A stretch of DNA of 64,000 nucleotides from Lepus europaeus (Eukaryota; Chordata; Mammalia; Lagomorpha; Leporidae). The stretch lies in contig NC_084827.1 of the NCBI RefSeq assembly GCF_033115175.1, positions 146,375,701 through 146,439,700 of the forward strand. The letters are read 5' to 3'. The position numbers and the translations under genes are program-made. The notes under the pieces are model-generated. The model saw nothing but the letters and a program-made list of their open reading frames with translations. It made no database searches and was not told the origin of the DNA. This document shows positions 54,833 to 64,000 of this stretch, piece after piece (position 1 is the first letter of the stretch; every line of letters begins with the position of its first letter).

Positions 54833-55088
54833 CAGCTCAGTTACAGAGAAGGTCTACTCCCAAGTGGATGAAATGGCCAGGGATGACCCAGGCCAAACCC
54901 AGGAACTTTATCCAGGTCTCCCACATAGATTGCAGAGGTTCAAGCAATTGAGCCATCTTTTGTTGCTTTGCCAAGCCATTAGCAGGGTGCTGGATTGGAC
55001 GTGGAGCAGCCGGGACACAAGCCAGTGCCTGTAAGGGATACTGGCATCACAGGTGGCACCTTTACCTGCTATGCCACAATGTCAGCCC
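54833..55088 (-). mobile_element. C-repeat SINE, tail-truncated
   Basis: Begins near CAGTTACAGAGAAGG without poly-T or GATTTATT. The head ends ATGCCACAATGTCAGCCCC. Confidence 0.87.
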
Positions 55089-55120
55089 CTTCCCTCCCTC
55101 CCTTCCTCCCTTTCTTGTTT
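55089..55120. repeat. (TCCC)n low-complexity run
   Basis: TTCCCTCCCTCCCTTCC between two antisense SINEs. Confidence 0.85.
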
Positions 55121-55446
55121 TAAAGATTTATTTATTTATTTGAAAGTCAGAGTTACACAGAGAGAAGGCAAGGCAGAGAGAGAGACATCTTCCATCCACT
55201 GGTTCACTCCCCAGATGGCTGCAATGGCTGGAGCTATGCTGATCCAAAGCCGGGAGCCAGGAGCTTCTTCCAGGTCTCCCATGTGGGTGCAGCGGCCCAA
55301 GGACTTGGGCCATCTTGTACTGCTTTTCCAGGCCATAGCAGAGAGCTGGATCGGAAGTGGAGCAGCCAGGACTCAAACCAGCGCGCCCATATGGGATGCC
55401 AGCAATGCAGGTGGTGGCTTTACCCGCTATGCCACAGTGCCGGCCC
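55121..55446 (-). mobile_element. C-repeat SINE, older, full length
   Basis: TTAAAGATTTATTTATTTATTTGAAAG to GCCACAGTGCCGGCCC. A GCCCCTT motif occurs on both sides. Confidence 0.94.
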
Positions 55447-55462
55447 TGGCCCCTTTCATAAG

Positions 55463-55504
55463 TTTTTTGAAGTACTATCAAGTTTTTTTTGAAGTACTAT
55501 CAAG
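55463..55504. repeat. Tandem duplication, 2 x about 21 bases
   Basis: Both units are a T-run followed by GAAGTACTATCAAG. The second has two extra T. Confidence 0.9.
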
Positions 55505-55629
55505 ATCTGTTATGCATCTGATTGATATTTGGAACCTATTCCATGAGACTGTAGGCATAGAGCCTAGCATGTTTCAAATTTCTAATTTTTATATGTAGTG
55601 ATAAAAGTTCATGCCCTTCACAAGGCACA

Positions 55630-55985
55630 GGGGCCCTCACTATGGCATAGCAGGTAAAGATACCACCTACAGTGCCAGCATCCCCTGTAGGTGCCAGTTT
55701 GAGTCCCAGATGCTCCACTTCTGATCCAGCTCCCTGCTAATGTGCTTGGGAAAGCAGCAGAGGATGGCCCAAGTCCTTGGGCCTCTGCACTCACATGGGA
55801 GACCCAAAAAAAGCTCCTTGGCTCCTGGCTTCAGATTGGCCCAGCCACAACCATTGGAGCCATTTGGGGAGTGAACCAGCAGATGAAAGATCTCCCTCTT
55901 TCTCTGCCTCTCTGTAACTCTGCCTCTCAAATAAATCAGTCTTTATACATAAATAAATAAATAAATAGGTAAATAAATAAAATGA
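55630..55985 (+). mobile_element. C-repeat SINE, older
   Basis: GGGGCCCTCACTATGGCATAGC head to CAAATAAATCAG, with the tail expanded to (AAAT)n, including AATAAA hexamers. Confidence 0.92.
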
Positions 55986-56741
55986 AAAAGTATTCTCCAT
56001 TTTTCCTACTGGCATAAGTTTATTGAATATTATTGTATAATTTTTATGTAATGATGTACAGTTATGTACATAATTGATATCACAGCACTTACATGTACAT
56101 ATATTTTATAAATTTAATAGAATGGTATAAATAAAGTTACAATTTTGTTAAAAATGGAGAGTTTTTTTTTTAACCTAGAAACCTTTTATTTAAGGTGTAC
56201 AAACTTCATGCATTTCATATATACAAATTTAGGAACATAATGATTCTTCCCATCCTATATTCCATCCCACCCATCCTCCTCCCTCTCCTATTCCCATTGT
56301 TATTTTTTACTAATATCTGTTTTCAGTTAAGTGTATACACATAAGATTGGCTTTACACTAAGAGTTCAGCAAATATTATGGGAAAAAAAAAAACCTGTTA
56401 CTCAAGTCGAGACAAGGGCTGTTCAAAGTCATAGCATCTCAAAGTGTCAATTTCACTTCTATAGATTACCTTTTAGGCACTCTACTAGTTATCACAGGTC
56501 AGGGAGAACATATGGTATTTGTCTTTTTGGGACTTGCTTATTTCACTAAATAAAATGTATTCCAGTTGCATCCATTTGGTTGCAAACAAAATAATTTACT
56601 TTTTTCTTTTTTTTAACTACTGTGTGGTATATATATACATATATACAATGATTTTTTTATCCAGTCTTCAGTTGATAGACTCTGGGTTGATTCCATACCT
56701 TAGCTATTGTGAATTTAGCTGCAATAAAAATGGGGGTACAG

Positions 56742-57060
56742 GCTCACTTGGCTAATCCTCCACATGTGGCGCCAGCACCCCAGGTTCTAGTCCCGGCTGG
56801 GGCACCGGATTCTGTCCCAGTTGCTCCTCTTCAGTCCAGCTCTTTGCTGTGGCCCGGGAAGGCAGTGGTGGATGGCCCAAGTGCTTGGGCCCTGCACCCG
56901 CATGGGAGACCAAGAGGAAGCTCCTGGCTTCGGATCGGCACAGTGCACCAGCCGCAGCACACCTGCCATAGTGGCCATTTGGGGGGTGAACCAACAGAAA
57001 AGGAAGACCTTTCTCTCTGTCTCTTTCTTTTACTGTCTAACTCTTCCTGTCAAAAAAAAA
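56742..57060 (+). mobile_element. C-repeat SINE, younger type, slightly 5'-shortened
   Basis: GGGGTACAG on both sides (56,733-56,741 and 57,061-57,069). The head begins at GCTCACTTGGCTAATCC, without the first ten or so bases. Confidence 0.94.
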
Positions 57061-57123
57061 GGGGTACAGATAACTCTTTCACATGCTGATTTCATTTCCT
57101 TTGGATAAATTCCCAGGAGTGGG

Positions 57124-57453
57124 TGGCCAGTGCTGTAGCATAGCAGGGAAAGCCACCAGCTGCAGTGCCAGCATCACATATGGGCGCCAATTCTAGTCCT
57201 GGTAGCTCCACTTCTGATCCAGCTTTCTGCTATGGCCTGGGAAAGCAGTAGAAGATGGCCCAAGTCCTTGGGTCGTTGCACCTGCATGGGAGACCTGGAA
57301 GAAGCTCTTTGCTGCTGGCTTTGGATAGGCACAGCTCTAGCCATTGCAGTGGCCAACTGGGGAGTGAACCAGCGGATAGAAGACGTCTGTCTCTTCTCTG
57401 TCTCTGTCTCTTCTCTATGTAACTCTGATTTTCAAATACATAATCTTTAAAAA
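57124..57453 (+). mobile_element. C-repeat SINE, older
   Basis: AAATTCCCAGGAGTGGG precedes the head and AAATTCCCAAGAGGGG follows the tail, both L1 sequence. Confidence 0.94.
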
Positions 57454-58099
57454 AAATTCCCAAGAGGGGGATGGCTGGTCTTATGATAGGTCTATATTCA
57501 GATTTCTAAGGTATTTCCAGTGGCTGTATCAGTTTACATTCCCACCAACAGTGGATTAGGATACCTTTTTCTCATCAGCATTTGTTTTTTGTTGATTTGT
57601 GAATGAAAGCCATTCTAACTGAGGTGAGGTGAAACCTCCTTGTGGTTTTGATTTGCATTTCCCTGACAACTAGGGATCCTGAGCATTTTTTCATGTGTCT
57701 ATTGGCCATTTGGATTTCCTCTCTTGAAAAATGCCTGTTTAAGTCCTTTGCCCATTTCTTAACTGAGTTGTTTGTTTTGTTGTTGTTGAGTTTCTTGAGC
57801 TCTTTATATATTCTGTTTATTAATCCTTTATCAGTTGCATAGTTTACAAATATTTTCTCCTATTCTGTTGGGTGCCTCTTCACTTTCCTGAGTGTTTCTT
57901 TTACAGTGCAGAAACTTCTCAATTTGATGTAATCCTGTTTGTCAATTTTAGCTTTGATTGCCTTTGCTTCTGGGGTCCTTTCCAAGAACTCTTTTCCTAT
58001 GCTGATGTCTTGCAGGGTTTCCCCAATGTTCTTTAATAATTTGATGGTATTGGGCCATAGATTTAGGCCTTTGATTAAAAAAAAAAATGGAGAGTTTTT

Positions 58100-58364
58100 A
58101 AAATATGGAGCCACCTCTTTTGGGGGGAACTAAATTTTCTGCTTTTTGAGGTATGTAACAGAATAAATCTCACTAATTTTCTGAAATAGTGCCCCCAAAA
58201 ATGTAGATATGTAATAATTTCATAAATATTTATTGAATATATAAGATGGGAGATGACAGAAGATGAGGATAGGGAGGTCTATATGTAGGTTAATACTTGA
58301 AATTACTAAGGACATGTAGTATACTGAGGATCATCCTAACTTTAGTTTTAATTTTGACAAATCC
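58100..58364. other. Intron 1 unique sequence
   Basis: Nothing recognised. Confidence 0.5.
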
Positions 58365-58668
58365 TCTTTTAAAATTTTATTTACTTAAGAGGCAGAGAGA
58401 GAGGGAGAACTCACATCTGCTTGTTCACACCTCATATGATTGCCAACAGCAACAGCTGCATTGGAACTGAAGCCAGAAGCAGAAACCAGGTCTCCCATGG
58501 GGTGACAGGAATCCAATTACTTGAGCCATCTTTGCTGTTTCACCTATGGTTGCATTAGCAGGAAGCTGGATTCCAGAGTCAGAGCTCGGTATCAAATCCA
58601 GGTACTCTGATGTTGGCATATATTAATGCTAATTGGTGTCTAACTACTAGGCCAAACACCTATCCTCA
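58365..58668 (-). mobile_element. C-repeat SINE, diverged variant
   Basis: TTTTAAAATTTTATTTACTTAAGAGGC tail to CTAACTACTAGGCCAAACACCTATCC head. Confidence 0.84.
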
Positions 58669-58669
58669 C

Positions 58670-58818
58670 AAATCTTAAAATTATTGTAATTATTCCCATT
58701 TTACAAATGAGGAAATTGAAAGTACACAGATACACATTACAGTCCCAAGATTATAAATCTAATAAATGGTAGGTCAAGGCTTTTAATTCAGATAGTCTGG
58801 TGTCAGAGCCTGTTTGAT
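58670..58818 (-). repeat. MIR core fragment
   Basis: CCCATTTTACAAATGAGGAAATTGAAAG...CCCAAGATTATAAATCTAATAAATGG follows the reversed MIR core. Confidence 0.75.
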
Positions 58819-59086
58819 ACACTGTACAAGTATTTTACTTTCACTTTCTAGGAGTACTAGGGAATAGGGCTATAAAGATAGCCTGAGGAAAATCAGAGTA
58901 GTTCTCAAATGCTACGTTGAAACTGTAGATTTTAAAATATGAGATTACACCTGTATTACTTAGATTTAGCCATTCCACAGTGTATACATATGAAAACACC
59001 ATGCTGTATACTCTACAGTTTTTGCCAATTTAAAAAAGTAGAAATATATATCTTAAAAGGAAAAAAAAAGCATATACATTTTTTAA

Positions 59087-59422
59087 AAGATTTATTTCTT
59101 TATTTGAAAGTCAGAGTTACACAGAGAGAGGAGAGGCAGAGAGAGAGAGGTCTTCCATCCGCTGGTTCACTCCCCAGATGGCCACAACTGCCGGAGCTGC
59201 ACTGAGCCGAAGCCAGGAGCCAGCAGACAGGAACCAGGAGCTTCTTCCGGGTCTCCCACGTGGGTGCAGGGGCCCAAGCACTTGGGCCATCTTCTACTGC
59301 TTTCCCAGGCCATAGCAGAGAGCTGGATCAGAAGAGGAGCAGCCGGGAGTAGAATTGGCGCCCATATGGGATGCTGGCGCTTCATGTCAGGGCATTAACC
59401 TGCTGTGCCACAGTGCCGGCCC
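59087..59422 (-). mobile_element. C-repeat SINE, older
   Basis: ATATACATTTTT before and ACATATAAATTTT after suggest the target. CAGGAGCCAGCAGACAGGAACCAGGAG shows a local duplication of CAGGA(A/G)CCAG. Confidence 0.93.
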
Positions 59423-59755
59423 CACATATAAATTTTATTTAGTGTTTACTGTGGAATCATTGAACATTTTTGAGGAAAGTAGTAATGTGAACAAATGGAA
59501 GAGCGTAACCTGAGATGGAAAGAGGGAGAAGCTGACGGCAGACTAGTTGGGTACAGTTGTTAAAGCATGAATTGATGCAAATCTGAAATTAAGACAATAG
59601 TAATGGGTATGGAAAGGAAAGAATGATAAGGAAGGTGTTAACTTTGTGAAATTTACACTTTGTGATGCAGAGGGTTGCAGCTGAGAAAAGGCTTAAATGA
59701 TTTTAAGAAGCCAAGAGTGCAACTATTTCAGGTTATCTTCATGTGCTTTTCCCTC
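59423..59755. other. Intron 1 unique sequence
   Basis: Nothing recognised. Confidence 0.5.
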
Positions 59756-60398
59756 CAGCTGGATCACTCCTCAGGTACTCTTGTCTCTGTCTTCCTCAAG
59801 TCCCTTTCAAATGCCACTTTGCCAGAAAGCCCTTTCCTATCTTCTCTATAAAATGGCAAGCCCATCCAGCATGCTTCCTACTTGTTTGCCATGTCTTCCC
59901 CTACCAGTTCTTGTTGTTCATAGTTAACATTTATTTGTTGTCATTATGATCTCACTTTCTCTATTTTTTAAAAAATATTTATTTATTTATTTTTTGAAAG
60001 TCAGAGTTACACAGAGAGAGGAAGAGAGACAGAGAGGTCTTTCATCTGCTGGTTCACTCTCCAAATGGCCACAATGGCCAGAGCTGTGCCAATTCGAAGC
60101 TAGAAGCTTTCTCCAGTCTCCCACGTGGTTGCAAGGGCCCAAGGACTTGGGCCATCTTCCACTGCTTTCCCAAGCCATAGCAGAGAGCCGAATGAAAGTG
60201 GAGTGGCCGGGACTTGAATTGGCGCCCATATGGGATGCCAGCACTGCAGGCGGCGGCTGTACCTGCTATGCCACAGCAGCAGCCCCTCACTTTCTCTATT
60301 GAAATAAAAGTTCTTCAGTGGCAGGAACTTTCCTTGTTTGTTCATTCCTGAAGCTATAGTAGATACTCTATGAATGTTTATTGAACAAAGTCCATGAA
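59756..60398 (+). repeat. L2 3'-end remnant, interrupted by a SINE
   Basis: CAAGTCCCTTTCAAATGCCAC, GAAAGCCCTTTCCTATC, AACATTTATTTGTTG, then beyond the SINE GTTCTTCAGTGGCAGGAAC and TAGATACTCTATGAATGTTTATTGAA follow the classic L2 3' end. Confidence 0.75.
59966..60285 (-). mobile_element. C-repeat SINE, older, inserted in L2
   Basis: Perfect 15-base target duplication CTCACTTTCTCTATT (59,951-59,965 and 60,286-60,300). Confidence 0.96.
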
Positions 60399-60513
60399 AG
60401 ATAGCCAACCCTGAAGGACGGATAAGGAAGGTAGATTCAGAATTATTTGTAACTCACCCCCCTGGACATACATGGCAGGTAGTTCTAAATATAGGTCTCT
60501 TGAAAGGGAGAGA

Positions 60514-60771
60514 TGGGCCAGCACTTTCGTGCAGCAGATTAAGTCTCCACCTGCAGTGCCAGTATCCCACATGGGTGCCAGTTTGAGTCCTGACTGCTCC
60601 TCTTCCAATCCAGCTCTCTGCTATGGCCTGGGAAAGCAGTAGGAGATGGCCCAAGTCCTTGGGCCGCTGCACCTGCATGGGAGACCTGGAAGAAGCTCCT
60701 GGCTTCTGGCTTTGGATCAGCTTAGCTCTGGCTGTTGTGGCCAATTGGGGAGTGAACCAGCGGATGGAAGA

Positions 60772-60806
<35 letters not shown>

Positions 60807-60865
60807 CTCTACCTCTCTCTATAACTTTGTCTTTCAAATAAATAAAATAAATCTTTAAAAAAAAA
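60514..60865 (+). mobile_element. C-repeat SINE, older
   Basis: TGGGCCAGCACTTTCGTGCAGC head, (CT)n at 60,775-60,803 and AAATAAATAAAATAAATC tail. Confidence 0.93.
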
Positions 60866-61057
60866 AAGAGAAAGTTGAAGTTAGTGGTGTGGCTGTTAAT
60901 AAGTACAGAATGAGGAGTATACTGACCAATATTAAAGCCCTAAAGTGCCTTTTGAAATATGAGACAAGTTCTGTTCACTTTTTGTATTTTTTTCTTTCCT
61001 GTCAGTCTTTAAAGATTAATATTAACACATGTTTATTGGTTGCAAGTAGATTTTTTT

Positions 61058-61349
61058 TAAAAAAAAAATCTGTTATTTCAAAAGAGAGAGAGAGAGAGCT
61101 TCCATCCACTGGTTCACTCACCAGATGGCTGCAGTGGCCAGTGCTGGGCCAGTCTGAAACGAGGAGCTAGGAGCTTCATCTGGGTCTGCCATGTGAGTGC
61201 ACGGGCCAAAACACTTGGGCCATCTTCTGCTTTTCCCAGGCCACTAGCAGGAAGCTGGATTAGAACTGGAGCATCCAGGAGTTGAATTGGTATCCAAATA
61301 GAGTGCTGGTGTTGCAGCCAGCAGCTTTACCCACTATGCCACAAGGCCA

Positions 61350-61353
<4 letters not shown>
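61058..61353 (-). mobile_element. C-repeat SINE, diverged
   Basis: T8/A10 start, AAATCTGTTATTTCAAAAG tail region and CTATGCCACAAGGCCAGCC head, followed directly by (TA)n. Confidence 0.88.

Positions 61354-61402
<49 letters not shown>
61354..61402. repeat. (TA)n microsatellite, about 24 units
   Basis: Pure AT alternation of about 48 bases between a SINE head and ATTTTTTTAATTG. Confidence 0.97.
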
Positions 61403-61677
61403 TTTTTTAATTGTTTGCTAGAAAAGAGATTACAACAGGAGCCCAGAAATGAGCAGTGCCATACTTATGAACTAAGGTAGTATGAACTTTGGTTTTAGCT
61501 GACTAATGTTATTCACCCCCAAAGCATTTCCTCCTAGTTTGCTTTAGGCTTTAGTGGGAACAAAAGTTAGTAGTGCCCATTACAGAGTGATGAATTAAAA
61601 GCTAGTCATTGTTTCTTCCCTATTACTGTCTTAAAGCTTTTGCTTGATGTATTTTCCTTTATAAAGAACCTTCTTGA
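61403..61677. other. Intron 1 unique sequence
   Basis: Nothing recognised. Confidence 0.5.
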
Positions 61678-61690
61678 AAGGGTTTTATCT

Positions 61691-62021
61691 GGAGCTGGTG
61701 CTTTGGTGCAATAAGGTAATCCTGCCTGCGACACAAGCATCCCATGTGAGTGCCGGTTCATGTCCCGGCTGCTCCTCTTCTGATCCAGCTCTCTGCTTAT
61801 GGCTTGCAAAAGCAGTGGAAGATGGCCCACGAGCTTGGGCCCCTGTACCTGTGTGGGAGACCCGGAAGAAGCTCCTGGCTCCTGGCTTTGGTCAGGCTCA
61901 GTCCTGGCCATTGCGGCCATTTGGGTTGAACTAACAGATGGAAGACCTTTCTCTCTGTCTCTTCCTCTCTCTCTAACTCTACCTCTCAAATAAATAAATG
62001 AATCTTAAAAATAAAATCAAA
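61691..62021 (+). mobile_element. C-repeat SINE, older
   Basis: AAAGGGTTTTATCT on both sides (ending 61,690, and 62,022-62,035). A complete copy with a slightly shortened (CT)n tract. Confidence 0.95.
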
Positions 62022-62149
62022 AAAGGGTTTTATCTAATGTTTCACTTCATGTTCATGGTTTAGATTATCCAATGGGATTTCTGCCTGATTACTTGACTTT
62101 TTTGAAATGACTTGTGAAAGGGCATATGGTATCCTCAACATGCTAGGTA

Positions 62150-62208
62150 TTTTTTTTTCTGTTTTAAACTTCTCAGCAATCCAGTGAGACAACTGCTTTT
62201 CTGACCTT

Positions 62209-62210
<2 letters not shown>
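62150..62210 (-). repeat. MIR trace cut by a SINE
   Basis: TTTTAAACTTCTCAGCAATCCAGTGAGACAAC resembles the reversed AATCCTCACAACAACCCTATGAGGTA part of MIR. Confidence 0.45.
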
Positions 62211-62246
<36 letters not shown>

Positions 62247-62540
62247 TATTTATTTGAGAGAGTTACGGAGAGAGGGAGACACAGAGAGACAGGTCTTCTG
62301 TCCACTCCCTGAATGGCCACAACAGAGTTGGGCCTATCTGAAGCCAGAAGCCAGGAGCTATTTCTGGGTCTCCCACATAGATTCAGGGGCCCAAGCACTT
62401 GGACCATTTTCCACTGCTTTCCCAGGCCACAGCAGAGAGCTGGATCAGAAAAGAGCAGCTAGGACACGAACTGGAGCCCGTATGGGATGCTGGTGTTGCA
62501 GGTGAAGGCTTTGCCTTCTGTGCCACAGTTCCAGCCTCAA
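62211..62540 (-). mobile_element. C-repeat SINE, older
   Basis: TGACCTTCC on both sides (62,202-62,210 and 62,541-62,549). T-run of about 28. Confidence 0.94.
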
Positions 62541-62549
62541 TGACCTTCC

Positions 62550-62815
62550 TTCTTTGCAGGTCCCTGGAGTATCTCCTAGGGTTCCATTCACTACTTGTCT
62601 TTTTATGTTTCATTAACTCTGCACTGTCAGTTTAACCTGTCTGTACACAATTACTTCTCAACCTGTCCTTTTGGCATAGAACTCTGGATACACTCTGGTA
62701 GACATACTAATATGTAACACTGCCTAATAAATTTCAACTTGATATCCTGTAGCTATGGGCTTGAAACTGAACTAATTATCTCCTAGTTGCCTAAGCCTGA
62801 AATGGAAAACACATA
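62550..62815. other. Intron 1 unique sequence
   Basis: Nothing recognised. Confidence 0.5.
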
Positions 62816-62819
62816 ATAA

Positions 62820-63005
62820 TGCTAGGTACTATTTACTGTGTCTGGGCTCCATAGGTGTACATTTTCATTGAATCCTCGCGTAACCCCATTTTTTTTTTTA
62901 CAAATGTGAAAGTTCAGAACAATTAAGGAACTTAAGCAGGTGGCAGTATCCCTGATGGAGATGCATTTGAACCAGGTCTGGATGGTTTCAAAATCCAAGC
63001 TCTGT
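62820..63005 (-). repeat. MIR fragment
   Basis: CATTGAATCCTCGCGTAACCCCATTTTTTTTTTTACAAATGTGAAAG...AAGGAACTTAAGCAGGTGGCAG follows the reversed MIR core. Confidence 0.7.
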
Positions 63006-63329
63006 CAACTCTGCTGGTCCTTCTCCCTTCATCATGGACACAGTGCAGATAGACAGCCCTAAAGAAGACCCAGTACTGCTGGCCTCTTGAGTTGCTCTGA
63101 GATATTTCATGTTTCTTAGTTCTGGTTCCACAACTGACTTGGTTTATCGCAGTAGCCATTTGACAGATCTTTCTGACTCTTGTTCATCTCCATTTATACT
63201 GCTGTCAAACATTCCTTCTAAAATAAAGATCTGATTATGTCATTTTGTTTTTTGGCTCTTTTGCAAAGAGAAATTGAACAGAGGCCACTGTACAACTTAG
63301 ATAAGGACTGGGGATTTGTGCTCAAACAC
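63006..63329. other. Intron 1 unique sequence
   Basis: TTCCTTCTAAAATAAAGATCTGATTATGTC hints at L2, too weak to call. Confidence 0.4.
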
Positions 63330-63574
63330 AGGGGAGGCAGCATGGCTGCAATAGCCAGAACTGGGCCAGTCCAAAGCCAGGAGCCAGAAGCTTCTTCCAG
63401 GTCTCCTACAGGTGTACAGGGGCCGAAGGACTTGGGCCATCCTCTGCTGCATTCCCAGGCACATTAGCAAGGAGCTGGATCAGAAGTGGAGTAGCCAGAA
63501 CTTGAACTGGTGGCCATATGGGTTGCAGGCACTGTAGGCTATAGCTTTACCCACTATCCCCCCAGTACTAGCCC
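63330..63574 (-). mobile_element. C-repeat SINE, older, tail lost
   Basis: Starts in mid-body (GGCAGCATGGCTGCAATAGCC). The head ends CCAGTACTAGCCCC. Confidence 0.87.
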
Positions 63575-63584
63575 CTGTTCCCAG

Positions 63585-63655
63585 TTTTTGAACCCAGATA
63601 CTTTGATGGGGGATATAGGTATCTTAACTACTGGGGTAAATGTCTGCTCCAGCAT
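63585..63655 (-). mobile_element. C-repeat SINE, diverged, head fragment
   Basis: TTGAACCCAGATACTTTGATGGGGGATATAGG...CTTAACTACTGGGGTAAATGTCTGCTCC is the head end of an old copy. The 63,330 SINE probably inserted in it. Confidence 0.7.
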
Positions 63656-63794
63656 GCCTTTTCTTGTTCCATCACTGTCAAATTACCATTTTTAAGAATT
63701 GGGTCAAATGTTGTGTCTTTCAGGCTCTTCTGGGCATTTCTTAGGGAACCCCCTCATTTGTGGTGTTTGGTACCTTGATCATACCCCTTTTGGT

Positions 63795-64000
63795 AGGTAG
63801 CCTTTGAGATGGCTCCCAATTGTTCCCACCTCCTGGTGTGTGTGCCCTTGTATAATACATTCTTCTGTAGTGTGAGCAGGACCTAGCGATTCAATTCTAA
63901 TAAAAGAATATAGCAAAAGTGATAAAATGTCACTTTTGAGATTACCAACATCTTACCACTGTGTCTTGCTACCCCTTTATCACTTGCTTGTTCTCACATT
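63795..64000 (+). mobile_element. MLT1-like MaLR LTR fragment, runs off the window
   Basis: TTTGAGATGGCTCCCAATTGTTCCCACCTCCTGGTGTG, GTGTGAGCAGGACCTAG and AATATAGCAAAAGTGATAAAATGTCACTTTTGAGATTA have the order of MLT1-type LTRs. Confidence 0.6.

Larger units (their letters stand above)
56167..58082 (-). mobile_element. 5'-truncated LINE-1 with intact target duplication
   Basis: T-run, then CTAGAAACCTTTTATTTAAGGTGTACAAACTTC (the same 3' UTR as the 21.6 kb L1), then the C-terminal part of ORF2 ending in 5'-truncated sequence at about 58,080. ORF2 text (WPNTIKLLKNIGETLQDISIGK, IKAKIDKQDYIKLRSFC) reads at 57,900-58,070. The 17-base duplication AAAAATGGAGAGTTTTT lies at 56,150-56,166 and 58,083-58,099. 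Two sense SINEs sit inside. Confidence 0.93.

Noticed and set aside
1..64000. tRNA genes at the many A-box/B-box-like sequences
   Set aside because: These are the tRNA-derived heads of SINEs. They continue into the SINE body and lack a full cloverleaf acceptor stem.
1..64000. CRISPR arrays, phage, integrons or other microbial systems
   Set aside because: Repeats are irregular, interspersed and SINE-derived, and codon and repeat content are clearly mammalian.

Overview
This window is mammalian, and very probably lagomorph: most likely European rabbit, though I cannot separate rabbit from hare. The evidence is about 80 copies of the tRNA-headed rabbit C-repeat SINE (CSINE). A sense copy reads GGGGCCGGCGCTGTGG... 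tRNA-like head, a body with CCCATATGGG, a (CT)n tract, then an A-rich tail. Two broad types are visible. An older type ends ...CTTTCAAATAAATAAATCTTTAAAA. A younger, GC-rich type has CACCGGGTTCTAGTCC in the head and ends CTCTGCCTGTCAAAAAA. In the entries below, 'older' and 'younger' mean these types, and strand is that of the SINE transcript.

Only one protein-coding gene is recognisable. A CpG island (about 17.15-18.86 kb) holds the promoter and first coding exon (17,821-18,433, + strand) of FAM117B, a low-complexity Ser/Pro/Gly-rich protein of the FAM117/GLCCI1 family. A strong splice donor follows the exon, and I see no further FAM117B exon up to 64,000. The right-hand 45.5 kb is therefore best read as the start of a very long intron 1, and the left-hand 17 kb as intergenic DNA upstream of the gene.

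Layout. 1-14.9 kb: intergenic, with SINEs in both orientations, one MaLR-like LTR, an L2 remnant, and an ancient L1M fragment that has been copied in inverted orientation into a SINE. 14.9-19.8 kb: free of C-repeats, containing old MIR traces, the promoter, the CpG island and exon 1. 19.8-64 kb: intron 1. It contains a near-full-length dead L1 in antisense (21.6-29.5 kb) carrying seven SINEs, further L1M fragments, a 5'-truncated antisense L1 with a 17-bp target-site duplication (56.2-58.1 kb), two more MaLR-like LTRs, Tigger-type and hAT-Charlie-type DNA transposon fossils, L2/MIR remnants and dense SINE clusters. By my count the intron holds 46 antisense and 14 sense C-repeats, against 9 and 10 upstream of the gene.

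I find no operon, CRISPR array, phage, virus-encoded gene or novel multi-gene system. The interest lies in genome-evolution structures: an inverted duplication with a paralogous empty site, a three-level SINE nest with all target duplications intact, a microinversion inside a SINE, an upstream ORF overlapping the FAM117B start, and a long antisense ORF in the L1 5' region. Boundaries of old repeats are estimates made by eye.
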